Below are positions 26,572-34,433 of a stretch of DNA of 64,000 bases, piece after piece. The position numbers and the translations under genes were made by a program. Below the pieces are notes generated by a model. The model was given only the letters and a program-made list of their open reading frames with translations. It did no database searches and was not told the origin of the DNA. The stretch is taken from positions 1-64,000 of the forward strand of contig PLOR01000104.1 in the NCBI GenBank assembly GCA_003142185.1. Direction: 5' to 3'. Origin of the DNA: Bryobacterales bacterium. GTDB lineage: Bacteria; Acidobacteriota; Terriglobia; Bryobacterales; Bryobacteraceae. Numbering within the stretch: the first letter of the stretch is position 1; each line of letters opens with the position of its first letter.

Positions 26572-28656
26572 CTACGAAATACTTCCCAGCGATTGCACGC
26601 GAACTCCGGGTGGAATCTCGTTGTGGGCCAGGAAGAAGAGGTTGGGGATGGTGGGCTCGGTAATCTGCCGCAGGAAAGCGCGCGCGCCGGTGGAGGTAAT
26701 CGCCACCACCGAGGTTTCCGGCGTCATCACACGAGCCCCGATGCGGTTCAAAATGTCGCGCACTGCCTGCGGCGCCAGCGTCAGGCGGCTGGTTTGCTCG
26801 CCATGCTCCACGCCGGCCTCGACGGCCTGTTCGATGGCCGGATCGAGAAACCAGGCAGGCAGTTCGCCGGCACGGTTCAAGTATGGCTTGACCACCGAGC
26901 GGCGAATGGTTTGACGCGCGTATTCGGTCAGCAGGATGGTATTGCGCGTGGCGGCGCCGGCCTCGCCGAGCGCCTCCAGAATGGAAACCGCGTCGCGAAT
27001 CGACACCCGCTCGCGCAACAGGTTCTGCAACACGCGCTGCACAGCGGCCAGGGGCAGCACCTTGGGCACCAGATCCTCCACCACCTTGGGGTTGTCGATC
27101 GCTACGCGGTCGAGCAGCCGCTTGGCGTCCTGGCGCGAAAAAAGCTCGTATGCGTGACGGCGGATCAGTTCGGAGAGATGCGTGCCCAGCACGCTCACGC
27201 CGTCCACTACCGTATAGCCGGACTGCCGCGCCCGCTCGGCGCGCTCGAGCGGAATCCAAAAGGCGCCGATGCCGAAGGCGGGCTCGCGCGTCGGCTGGCC
27301 GTCGAGCGCATGGTCGATTTGGGCGCCGGGTATGGCAAGTTCCCTGCCTTGCGGCAGTTCATACCGGGCGACTTCGACCCCCTTCATCGAAATGATATAT
27401 TCCCGGCTACGCAGCGACAGGTTGTCGGTGACGCGGACGGGCGGCAGCAGGTAGCCCAGATCCCCTGCCAACTGCTTGCGGATGGCGGAGATGCGGCGCA
27501 GCAAGGGCGATTCCTGGGCGCCTTCGACTAAGTTCACCAGGCCGAGTCCGACTTCGATTGCCAACGGCTCGACACGCAGCAGCGCTTCGGGGTGGTCCTT
27601 GGCTGCCGGCGGCTTGGACTCCTTGGCGGAGTCCCGCGTCTGGCGGTTTTCCTTTTCTCTCATCTTCCAGCCGATGGCACCGGCGCCGCCGCCCAGCGCC
27701 AGAAACGGAAGCATGGGCATCCCGGGCAGGGCGGCCATGGCGAGCAGTACCCCACCGGCCAGCAGCAGCGGCTGCGAATTGCCGAAAATCTGCCGCTGAA
27801 ACTCCACTCCGAGGCGCGCGTCCGAGCTGGCCCGGGTCACGATCAGACCGCCGGAGATGGAAATCATGAGCGCGGGAATCACCGTGACCAGACCGTCGCC
27901 GATGGTCAAAACGGTGTACGTCTCGATGGCTTTTTGAAAATCCATGCCGTGCTGAAACACGCCGATCAAAAAACCCGCCACGATATTGATTCCGGTGATC
28001 AGAATGCTGGCCACCGCGTCGCGCTGGGTAAACCGCGAAGCGCCGTCCATCGCGCCGTAAAACTCGGCCTCGGTGGCGAGCTGTTTGCGCCGGCGTTTGG
28101 CCTCGGTTTCGTCGATCAAACCGGAGTTGAGATCTGCATCGATCGACATCTGCTTTCCCGGCAGCGCATCCAGGGTGAAGCGCGCCGTCACCTCGGAAAT
28201 GCGCACCGCGCCATGGTTGATCACCACGTACTGAATGGCGATCAATACCAGGAAGATCACCGCGCCGATGATGTAGTTGCCGCCCACCACGAAGCTGCCA
28301 AAGGCGCCGATCACCTGGCCGGCGGCGGTGGTGCCGGTGTTGCCGTTGAGCAGGATCAGCCGCGCCGAGGAGATGTTGAGCGCCAGACGGTAGAGCGTGA
28401 GCAGCAAGAGCGTGGTAGGAAAGCTACTGAACTCGACGGGCCGAACCAGATAGAGCGAAACCATCAATACGGTCACCGACAGCAGAATATCGGCAACCAC
28501 CAGAAAGTCCAGCACGAACCCGGGCAGCGGCGTGATCAGTGCGACGATGATGGCCAGCACCGCCAGCGGCACGGCCATCTGGCGGAGCGCGTCCAGCGGC
28601 AAGCCGCCGATCCACCCTGGCAGCGCGGGAGCCGGTATCGCCTTGGCGGGCGTCAT
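26572..28656 (-). CDS. flhA: Flagellar type III export gate protein FlhA
   Basis: Full length at 694 aa. The N-terminal half has about eight membrane helices and the FHIPEP family signature around RFTLDALPGKQMSIDADL (near residue 150). The cytoplasmic C-terminal half carries the substrate/chaperone-docking domains, ending EIPPGVRVQSLGSIS. It forms the ring of the export gate with FlhB and FliPQR. The start lies 4 bases after the end of flhB. An 84-base gap separates it from flhF. Confidence 0.97.
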   Translation of the reverse strand: MTPAKAIPAPALPGWIGGLPLDALRQMAVPLAVLAIIVALITPLPGFVLDFLVVADILLSVTVLMVSLYLVRPVEFSSFPTTLLLLTLYRLALNISSARLILLNGNTGTTAAGQVIGAFGSFVVGGNYIIGAVIFLVLIAIQYVVINHGAVRISEVTARFTLDALPGKQMSIDADLNSGLIDETEAKRRRKQLATEAEFYGAMDGASRFTQRDAVASILITGINIVAGFLIGVFQHGMDFQKAIETYTVLTIGDGLVTVIPALMISISGGLIVTRASSDARLGVEFQRQIFGNSQPLLLAGGVLLAMAALPGMPMLPFLALGGGAGAIGWKMREKENRQTRDSAKESKPPAAKDHPEALLRVEPLAIEVGLGLVNLVEGAQESPLLRRISAIRKQLAGDLGYLLPPVRVTDNLSLRSREYIISMKGVEVARYELPQGRELAIPGAQIDHALDGQPTREPAFGIGAFWIPLERAERARQSGYTVVDGVSVLGTHLSELIRRHAYELFSRQDAKRLLDRVAIDNPKVVEDLVPKVLPLAAVQRVLQNLLRERVSIRDAVSILEALGEAGAATRNTILLTEYARQTIRRSVVKPYLNRAGELPAWFLDPAIEQAVEAGVEHGEQTSRLTLAPQAVRDILNRIGARVMTPETSVVAITSTGARAFLRQITEPTIPNLFFLAHNEIPPGVRVQSLGSIS

Positions 28657-28660
28657 GGCC

Positions 28661-29725
28661 TTAACCTGGGAGCCTCCCGTTCATGAGTTTGAAGATGTAA
28701 GCCAGAATCTCCGCCACGGCGCGGTACAGGTGCGGCGGGATCTCCTGGCCGACGTCGACTGAGTGATAAAGCGCCTGCGCCAGCGGTGGATTTTCGACAA
28801 TCGGCACCTGGTGCTCGATCGCCTTTTGCCGGATGCGCTGGGCCAGGTAGTTCTTGCCTTTGGCCACCACCAGCGGCGCCGACATGGTCTCGGTCTGGTA
28901 GCGGAGGGCGACCGCGAAGTGGGTGGGGTTGACGACGACTGCGGTCGCCGTGAGAACGTCCTTCATCATCCGCCGCCGGGCGCGCTCGCGCTGCAGGCGC
29001 CGGATGCGGGCTTTCATTTGCGGATTGCCCTCGATATCCTTCATCTCCTCCTTGATGTCCTGTTTGCTCATTTGCAGGTCGCGGCGGTAGCGGCGCAACT
29101 GCCGGAACAGGTCGACCGTACCGAACACCAGGAAGGCGCCGGCCGCCTTCCAGAACAAACCCATCAACGCGACGCCCAGGAAGCGCCAGCCGACCTCCAA
29201 CCCCGCCAGCGGCAGGGCCAGCAAGGCATCCAGTTTGTCCCGCGCCACGACGTAGACCGCCCAAAGAAATAGTGGCAGCAATAGCGCGGCTTCCACCAGC
29301 GCCCCCACATTCTGGCGCGGCAGATCGCGCAGACGGCTCATTGGGCTGAAGCGCGCGGGATCCGGCGCCAGCCTTTTCAAACTGAGTCCGAACCGGGTAG
29401 TCATCAGCCGCAGCCCCAGTGTGGCGACGACTACCGCCAGGCCGCCGAGCAACAAAGGCACCAGGTTGTGCCAGAACACCTGGTAGAGTACGTGGACCAA
29501 ACCTTCGGGGCGCAGTTCGCCCTGAAATGCGAATTCCAGCAGGGCACGCATGGTGACGCGAAACTGGCTCAACCATGCGCCCCCGCCGGCGCCGGCCAGC
29601 AGCAGAAACACCATGAACTGCAGGGCCGAGACGAATTCGCGCGCGGAGGGAAACTGCCCTTCCTCGCGCGCCTTCTTGACCCGGCGTTCGGTAGGCTGTT
29701 CGGTTTTGCCGCTGCGGTCGGGCAT
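28661..29725 (-). CDS. flhB: Flagellar export gate and substrate-switch protein FlhB
   Basis: 354 aa, usual length. Four hydrophobic helices lie in the first 210 residues, followed by the SKQDIKEEMKDIEGNPQMK linker and the self-cleaving motif NPTH in AVVVNPTHFAVAL (about residue 268). Autocleavage between Asn and Pro switches export from hook to filament substrates. It follows fliR with a 6-base gap. The start ATG at 29723-29725 gives MPDRSGKTEQPTERR, the typical FlhB opening. Confidence 0.97.
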   Translation of the reverse strand: MPDRSGKTEQPTERRVKKAREEGQFPSAREFVSALQFMVFLLLAGAGGGAWLSQFRVTMRALLEFAFQGELRPEGLVHVLYQVFWHNLVPLLLGGLAVVVATLGLRLMTTRFGLSLKRLAPDPARFSPMSRLRDLPRQNVGALVEAALLLPLFLWAVYVVARDKLDALLALPLAGLEVGWRFLGVALMGLFWKAAGAFLVFGTVDLFRQLRRYRRDLQMSKQDIKEEMKDIEGNPQMKARIRRLQRERARRRMMKDVLTATAVVVNPTHFAVALRYQTETMSAPLVVAKGKNYLAQRIRQKAIEHQVPIVENPPLAQALYHSVDVGQEIPPHLYRAVAEILAYIFKLMNGRLPG

Positions 29726-29731
29726 CGGCGT

Positions 29732-30505
29732 TCATAGCCCCAACGCCTGCTGCGCCACCCGCCAGGCCCCCAGACTGAACCGCGCCAAGACTCTGGGATA
29801 CAGCGACAGTACCGCCGCCAGGACAAACAGAGCGGTGAGCATCTTGGCCGGGAAGGCCAGCGAGAGCAGTTGCAACTGCGCGTTTAGCCGGCCCATCAGG
29901 GCCAGCGCCACGTCCACCATCACGAGCAGAGCGACCACCGGCAGCGCCAGCCGCGCTCCGGCGGCCAGCAGGCTTCCTGACAGCCGGATGAAGGCTTCCG
30001 CCGTGCTAGGTTGAAACACATAGGCCCCCGGCGGAATTCTTTCCAGGCTGGCGGAGAACAAGCGCAGCACCTGCCTGTCCATGCCCAGGGCGAAGAACAG
30101 CATCCCCGCCGTCAGTTGCGCCACCACCAACAGAATGCCCGCATCGGCCTGGGTGTTCGGATCCACGGTTTGGGCATAGCCGTATCCCGCCGGCATGCCC
30201 AGCATCTGGGCGGCGAAGGTGGCCACTTCCAGCACCATCGCGGCCGCCAGACCGATGGCGACTCCGATGGCCGCTTCAGCCATCGCCCAGGCAGCAAGGG
30301 TTCCGGCGTCGGCGTCGATTCCGTCCAAATGGGGCCAGCGCGGCGCCAGAGCCAGCGTGAACGCCAGAGAGAATGCAGACCGGGCCATCCCCGGCGTGCC
30401 GCTGAAACCCGGCAGCGGCACGAATACCATGGCGCCCGAAACTCGCGCCAGCACCAGCAGAAATGCCAGCACGGTGCCGGAAGAAACGGTGAGGTTAGCG
30501 GGCAT
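29732..30505 (-). CDS. fliR: Flagellar export apparatus protein FliR
   Basis: 257 aa, integral membrane, with six or so helices. PLPGFSGTPGMARSAFSLAFTLAL and MLGMPAGYGYAQTVDPNTQADAGIL are recognisable FliR segments. With FliP and FliQ it forms the helical core of the export gate. Its start overlaps the end of fliQ by 11 bases (30495-30505). Confidence 0.95.
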   Translation of the reverse strand: MPANLTVSSGTVLAFLLVLARVSGAMVFVPLPGFSGTPGMARSAFSLAFTLALAPRWPHLDGIDADAGTLAAWAMAEAAIGVAIGLAAAMVLEVATFAAQMLGMPAGYGYAQTVDPNTQADAGILLVVAQLTAGMLFFALGMDRQVLRLFSASLERIPPGAYVFQPSTAEAFIRLSGSLLAAGARLALPVVALLVMVDVALALMGRLNAQLQLLSLAFPAKMLTALFVLAAVLSLYPRVLARFSLGAWRVAQQALGL

Positions 30506-30764
30506 ACCGGCCCAGATCCCCCCACAGTGTCGCGGTGAACGCCACCGACTTCTGGATCAGCCACGGCATCAGCAGCAGTAGCGACACCAGGAACGCGACC
30601 AGCCGGGGAATCGTGCTGAAGGCGTTGTCCTGCATCGAGGTCGCAATCTGCACCAGACTGATGCCAATGCCGGTCGCGAACCCTATCGCCAGCAGCGGCG
30701 CGGCCAGCCAGAACGCCGTCAGCAGTGTCTGCCGGATGATATCCACCACCAGATTGGGCGTCAT
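30495..30764 (-). CDS. fliQ: Flagellar export apparatus protein FliQ
   Basis: 89 aa with two transmembrane helices, as usual for FliQ (TLLTAFWLAAPLLAIGFATG and VAFLVSLLLLMPWL), and the conserved ISLVQIATSMQDNAFSTIPR loop. GAGGAG stands before the ATG at 30762-30764, which overlaps the fliP stop (ATGA). Confidence 0.96.
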   Translation of the reverse strand: MTPNLVVDIIRQTLLTAFWLAAPLLAIGFATGIGISLVQIATSMQDNAFSTIPRLVAFLVSLLLLMPWLIQKSVAFTATLWGDLGRYAR

Positions 30765-31489
30765 TGGTAGAAGCTCCTCATCAGCGATCCGACTACCAGA
30801 TTCCAACCGTCGACCAGCACGAAGAGCAGGATCTTGAACGGCGCTGAAATCATCACCGGCGGCAGTTGCACCATGCCGACCGAGAGCGTCACGGAGGCCA
30901 CCACCAAGTCGATCACCAGGAACGGCAAAAAGAGCACGGCGCCGATCTGGAAACCGGTCTTGAGCTCGGAGAGGATGTAGGCGGGAATCAGGATCTTGAG
31001 ATCGAGATCGGCCCTGCTGCGCGGCGCCGGCGCGTGCGCCAGTTCGAGGAACAGGCGGATGTCTTTTTCGCGCGCGAAACGCGCCAGAAACTGGCGCAGC
31101 GGCTGGGCTGCCTCCGTCATCGCCTGCTCAGTTGTCAGTTTGCCATTCTCCATCGGCTCCCAGCCGCGGTGATACATCTCCGCCGCCACGGGCTGCATGA
31201 TGAGGATGGTGAGAAAAAGCGCAAGCCCCAGCAGGACCTGGTTGGAGGGCGTGGTTTGCGTCCCCAGCGCCTGCCGCAGGAAGTGCAGCACCACGGTGAT
31301 CCTCAGGAAGGGCGTGATGGACATTACGGCGGCGGGCAGCAAGGTCATCAGGGTGAGCAGTATGACCACTTGCATGGGCACGCTGAGCGTGTTCTTTCCG
31401 GCCGATATGCCGAATAGCGAGAGAGGTTCAGAGGTCGCGCCGAAGGCCGGCGTGGCCAGCAGACAAACCGCCAGAGTGCGGGCCTTCAT
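30761..31489 (-). CDS. fliP: Flagellar export apparatus protein FliP
   Basis: About 242 aa with a cleavable N-terminal signal (MKARTLAVCLLATPAFGA), then the family core FLRITVVLHFLRQALGTQTTPSNQVLLGLALFLT. The C-terminal helices follow (LIPAYILSELKTGFQIGAVLFLPFLVIDLVVASVTLSVGM). It nucleates the export gate. The ATG at 31487-31489 overlaps the fliO stop by ATGA; longer in-frame starts lie within fliO. Confidence 0.96.
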   Translation of the reverse strand: MKARTLAVCLLATPAFGATSEPLSLFGISAGKNTLSVPMQVVILLTLMTLLPAAVMSITPFLRITVVLHFLRQALGTQTTPSNQVLLGLALFLTILIMQPVAAEMYHRGWEPMENGKLTTEQAMTEAAQPLRQFLARFAREKDIRLFLELAHAPAPRSRADLDLKILIPAYILSELKTGFQIGAVLFLPFLVIDLVVASVTLSVGMVQLPPVMISAPFKILLFVLVDGWNLVVGSLMRSFYQ

Positions 31490-31773
31490 CGTACGGCCTC
31501 CTCCCGGCCGGCACCAGCCGCCGCGGGGCGGCGCTCGATCAGCCGACAGCCGCCCGGCGAGGCGGCCACCAATAGCATCGTCTCCCCCAGTCGCACCAGG
31601 TGGAGCGAATGTTGCGGCGAGAGCGGCAGCCGCTCGACCAGTTCCAGCTTGCGGCGAGAGCGCTTCCTGCCGATTGCCAGGGTGGCCATGCCGCGGCGCC
31701 GCAGCCACCAGAGCGCACTTCCGAGAAGGCCCAGAACAGCGGCCACCGCTCCCATCTGCCCGATCGTATCCAT
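31486..31773 (-). CDS. fliO: FliO-like flagellar export assembly protein
   Basis: A short, poorly conserved membrane protein of about 95 aa: one transmembrane helix (MGAVAAVLGLLGSALWWLRRR) followed by a basic cytoplasmic domain with LELVERLPLSPQHSLHLVRLGETMLLVAASPGG, the recognisable FliO/FliZ core. It assists FliP assembly. The start at 31773 (MDTIGQM) has GAGGA before it. An alternative ATG at 31800 overlaps fliN and is also possible. Confidence 0.88.
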   Translation of the reverse strand: MDTIGQMGAVAAVLGLLGSALWWLRRRGMATLAIGRKRSRRKLELVERLPLSPQHSLHLVRLGETMLLVAASPGGCRLIERRPAAAGAGREEAVR

Positions 31774-31792
31774 CGAGAGGTATCCTCGCGTT

Positions 31793-32038
31793 TCAGTCAT
31801 CGCGGAAGTCGGTGATGCGCACGCCCAGCGTGCTTTCGATCACCACGATCTCACCGGAGCCGCACAGCACGCCGCCGATGTAGATGTCGATGTTCTCGCC
31901 CGCCGACCGCACCGTTTCGATCACGCTGCCTTGTTCGAGGCGCAGGATTTCGCGCGCCGTCATGATGCGGCGGTCGAGCTCGATTTCGATCTCCACCGGG
32001 ATATCTCCCAGCGGAGCAACTTCCTCTTGAGGATTCAT
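31793..32038 (-). CDS. fliN: Flagellar motor switch protein FliN
   Basis: 81 aa, essentially one SpoA/FliN domain: IPVEIEIELDRRIMTAREILRLEQGSVIETVRSAGENIDIYIGGVLCGSGEIVVIESTLGVRITD (given here as continuous segments of the fold: PVEIEIELDRR, AREILRLEQGSVIE, VLCGSGEIVVIE). It forms the lower C-ring of the rotor and docks the export ATPase complex. It lies 7 bases after flgE. A second, larger FliN-domain protein is encoded at 23680-24558. Confidence 0.93.
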   Translation of the reverse strand: MNPQEEVAPLGDIPVEIEIELDRRIMTAREILRLEQGSVIETVRSAGENIDIYIGGVLCGSGEIVVIESTLGVRITDFRDD

Positions 32039-32045
32039 CGGCGGA

Positions 32046-33317
32046 CTAGTGAATTAAGTTGATAGTGTCCTGGCTCAATTGATCGGCCGTGGTCACCACA
32101 TGGGCATTGGCTTCATAGGCCCGCTGGTAGACGATCAGGCTGGTGAACTCGCTGGCGATGTCCACCGTCGAGGCCTCGATCGACCCGCCCACGATGGTGC
32201 CGCGTCCGCCCGTGCCGGGCATGCCGATCGCCGGATTGGCGGTCAGAGAACTGAGCGTCAGATTGTTGCTGCCGGCCGCGATCAAAGTGTCCGGGTTGCG
32301 GATGGATGCCATCGCGACTTGTCCCACCACCACCTGCGAGCCGTCGGTGTATTCGGCCAGAATCTGCCCCCCGCTCCCCATGCCGACCTGGTTCAGTTGG
32401 ACGGCCGCCGATCCGTTCTGGGAGGTGGCCGAGTAAGCCGAAGGTTGGCCGAACTGCGTAATCGTGGAGTTGCCGGCACTGTCGTACGAATTCCAACTGA
32501 GGTTCATATCCGAGGCTCCATCCGCCAGTCCGGGGACAGTGAAGGTGATCGGGCTTCCAGCGGCCGGAGAAGTCAAGTCGCCGTTACTGTCGAAGCTCAG
32601 CGTGCCGCTGGCACCGGAAATGTCGAATGGCGTGCCCGCAGTGCCTCCGCTGACGTCCGAGCCCGGTACGGTTGCCTGATAGCTCCACGTGTTGCCGCCG
32701 GTGTTTTGAAAGTCCAGCGTCAGAACGTGGGAGTTGCCTAGACTGTCGTACACGGTGATCGGCATGGTAAAGTCCGAAGTCGCGTCCGCCGCCGACGATG
32801 CGTTCAGGTTCAGGCTGGCGGTGATTTGCGTGGTGGCGACGGGTGGTTTGAGCGTTCCCACCGGGACCACAATGTTGCCGATCGGCCCGTTCGTGTCCAC
32901 CTGGCCGGTGTTGGGATCGACGGTCGTCCAGCCCTGTACGTAATCGCCCGTGGCCGTGGTCAGATTGCCGGATGCGTCGGTCTGAAAATCGCCGGCGCGC
33001 GTATATTGCAGGTTCCCCGCGCTGTTGGCAACGACAAAAAAACCATCGCCCTGGATGGCGGCATCGTCCAGGCCGCCCGAGGTCTGGATGGCGCCTTGCT
33101 GGGTATATTGGGCCTCGGTGATGGGCTGCGCCACGCCGAAGCCGACCTGAGTGACTCCGAGGCCCGCTCCCAGCGACTGGGTTACCAGGTCGCTGAAGCA
33201 TAGCTCGGTGGCCTTGTAGCCCGGTGTGTTCAGGTTCGCCAGATCGTTGCCCACCACATCGATTGCGGTGGAATCGGCATTGAGTGCGGAAAGTGCGGTG
33301 GAAAAGGAAGTAAACAT
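32046..33317 (-). CDS. flgE: Flagellar hook protein FlgE
   Basis: 423 aa. The N-terminal rod/hook signature is visible (SALNADSTAIDVVGNDLANLNTPGYKA), then a FlgE middle region (DGFFVVANSAGNLQYTRAGDF, FTMPITVYDSLGNSHVLTLDF). The C-terminal D0 helix follows (IASEFTSLIVYQRAYEANAHVVTTADQL). It polymerises into the hook outside the cell and is exported without a Sec signal. It sits 11 bases after flgD. Confidence 0.96.
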   Translation of the reverse strand: MFTSFSTALSALNADSTAIDVVGNDLANLNTPGYKATELCFSDLVTQSLGAGLGVTQVGFGVAQPITEAQYTQQGAIQTSGGLDDAAIQGDGFFVVANSAGNLQYTRAGDFQTDASGNLTTATGDYVQGWTTVDPNTGQVDTNGPIGNIVVPVGTLKPPVATTQITASLNLNASSAADATSDFTMPITVYDSLGNSHVLTLDFQNTGGNTWSYQATVPGSDVSGGTAGTPFDISGASGTLSFDSNGDLTSPAAGSPITFTVPGLADGASDMNLSWNSYDSAGNSTITQFGQPSAYSATSQNGSAAVQLNQVGMGSGGQILAEYTDGSQVVVGQVAMASIRNPDTLIAAGSNNLTLSSLTANPAIGMPGTGGRGTIVGGSIEASTVDIASEFTSLIVYQRAYEANAHVVTTADQLSQDTINLIH

Positions 33318-33328
33318 TGAGTCTCCTC

Positions 33329-33646
33329 TTACGAATTCGTTGTCGCGCCGGTGGCGCCGCTGGTGTTGCCTGTGTTACCGGCGGTGGTGTTCGTGTTGCC
33401 GTTGCCCACCAGGCCGTTGAGATCTTGCAGGATGGAGGACACATCCGATCCCGTGCTAATGGACGTGTCCAACTGCTGGAACTCCGCCAACTGGGTAACA
33501 AAAGTGGTTCCGTCTACTGGGTTGAGCGGGTCTTGATTTTCGAGCTGCGAGACCAGAAGCTGCAGGAACATGTCCTGGTCGGAGGCGGCGCTGGCGCTCG
33601 AGCTCGCGGTCGAGGACGACGAAGTACTGGTGCCTGTGGGTGCCAT
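33329..33646 (-). CDS. flgD: Short flagellar hook-capping protein FlgD
   Basis: 105 aa only. The conserved N-terminal FlgD part is clear: DQDMFLQLLVSQLENQDPLNPVDGTTFVTQLAEFQQLDTS (segments FLQLLVSQLENQDPLNP and TQLAEFQQLD). The C-terminal Tudor/FnIII-like region of longer FlgD is absent and replaced by a Thr/Gly/Asn tail. Such short FlgD forms occur in several phyla. It is needed for hook assembly. The ATG at 33644-33646 has AAGGAG before it. Confidence 0.92.
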   Translation of the reverse strand: MAPTGTSTSSSSTASSSASAASDQDMFLQLLVSQLENQDPLNPVDGTTFVTQLAEFQQLDTSISTGSDVSSILQDLNGLVGNGNTNTTAGNTGNTSGATGATTNS

Positions 33647-33656
33647 GCAATTCTCC

Positions 33657-34433
33657 TTACGTTGTTTGTGCCGGGGGCGGCGTGTTCGCCACCTCCTGGG
33701 CAATCATGGTGTTGATCTGCGATTGCGGGAAGCCAAACGTATAGAACGACGCTACCAGGCCGGGATTGATGAGCGCGCCGTTGGGCATTTGCACCATGTA
33801 GTTCGTTTGCTGCTGCACGAACGCGTTGCCGGGCTGGGTGAACATGTTCTTGGCTACCACCGTTCCCCCCACCATTTGCGCCACGGTCTGCGCGGTGCTC
33901 TCGGTGGCGAAATAGATCGGGTTGTAACCGAAGGTGGAGCCGTCGGGGCTCAGTCCGATGGGGTCGGTCATCCACACATCCGCTCCGAAGGCCGACTGTG
34001 CCGTGGGCGGGGCCGCGGCGGCGCTCGCGGAGCTGGCGGACGGAGCCGCCGCGGCAACCATCGGGTCAGCGGGATTATAAGAGCTGCCGCCAAATAATAA
34101 TTCGAAATCGGAGAGGCCGCTCGCGGCGGTAGTCGAGGAAGAGGCAGCGGCCGTGCCAGCGGCTGAGGCAGCCGCCGCGGAAGCCGTCGTGGCAGTTGCG
34201 GCTGCGGTTGGGCGCTTCGCGGCCGCAGTGACGATTGCCCCGGCCGGCCTCGTCGCCGCCGAGTTGCTCGCCAGCAACGAATCGAAACTGGAAGTGACCT
34301 GGGACATCCGGGTTGCCGTTGCCACCTTCGCGGCCGGCTGCCGGGCTGTTGTGTTGCCCGCCGCCGGCCGCCGGATGGAAACCTCCGGCACTATCAATGA
34401 AGGGCTCGCTATTGGAGTGACGTGTAAAGCCAT
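33657..34433 (-). CDS. Unknown Ala-rich protein of the flagellar operon
   Basis: 258 aa, between fliK and flgD. I do not recognise a family. Residues about 1-75 are basic and Ser/Thr/Ala-rich, about 75-145 are low-complexity Ala/Ser/Thr, and about 150-258 form a folded-looking domain (FGYNPIYFATESTAQTVAQM, FVQQQTNYMVQMPNG, FYTFGFPQSQINTMIAQEV). The N-terminus has no Sec signal and resembles the flexible heads of rod/hook-type export substrates. The start has AAGGAG, and the gene overlaps the end of fliK by 25 bases. Position suggests an exported hook- or rod-associated protein; this is inference. Confidence 0.75.
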   Translation of the reverse strand: MALHVTPIASPSLIVPEVSIRRPAAGNTTARQPAAKVATATRMSQVTSSFDSLLASNSAATRPAGAIVTAAAKRPTAAATATTASAAAASAAGTAAASSSTTAASGLSDFELLFGGSSYNPADPMVAAAAPSASSASAAAAPPTAQSAFGADVWMTDPIGLSPDGSTFGYNPIYFATESTAQTVAQMVGGTVVAKNMFTQPGNAFVQQQTNYMVQMPNGALINPGLVASFYTFGFPQSQINTMIAQEVANTPPPAQTT

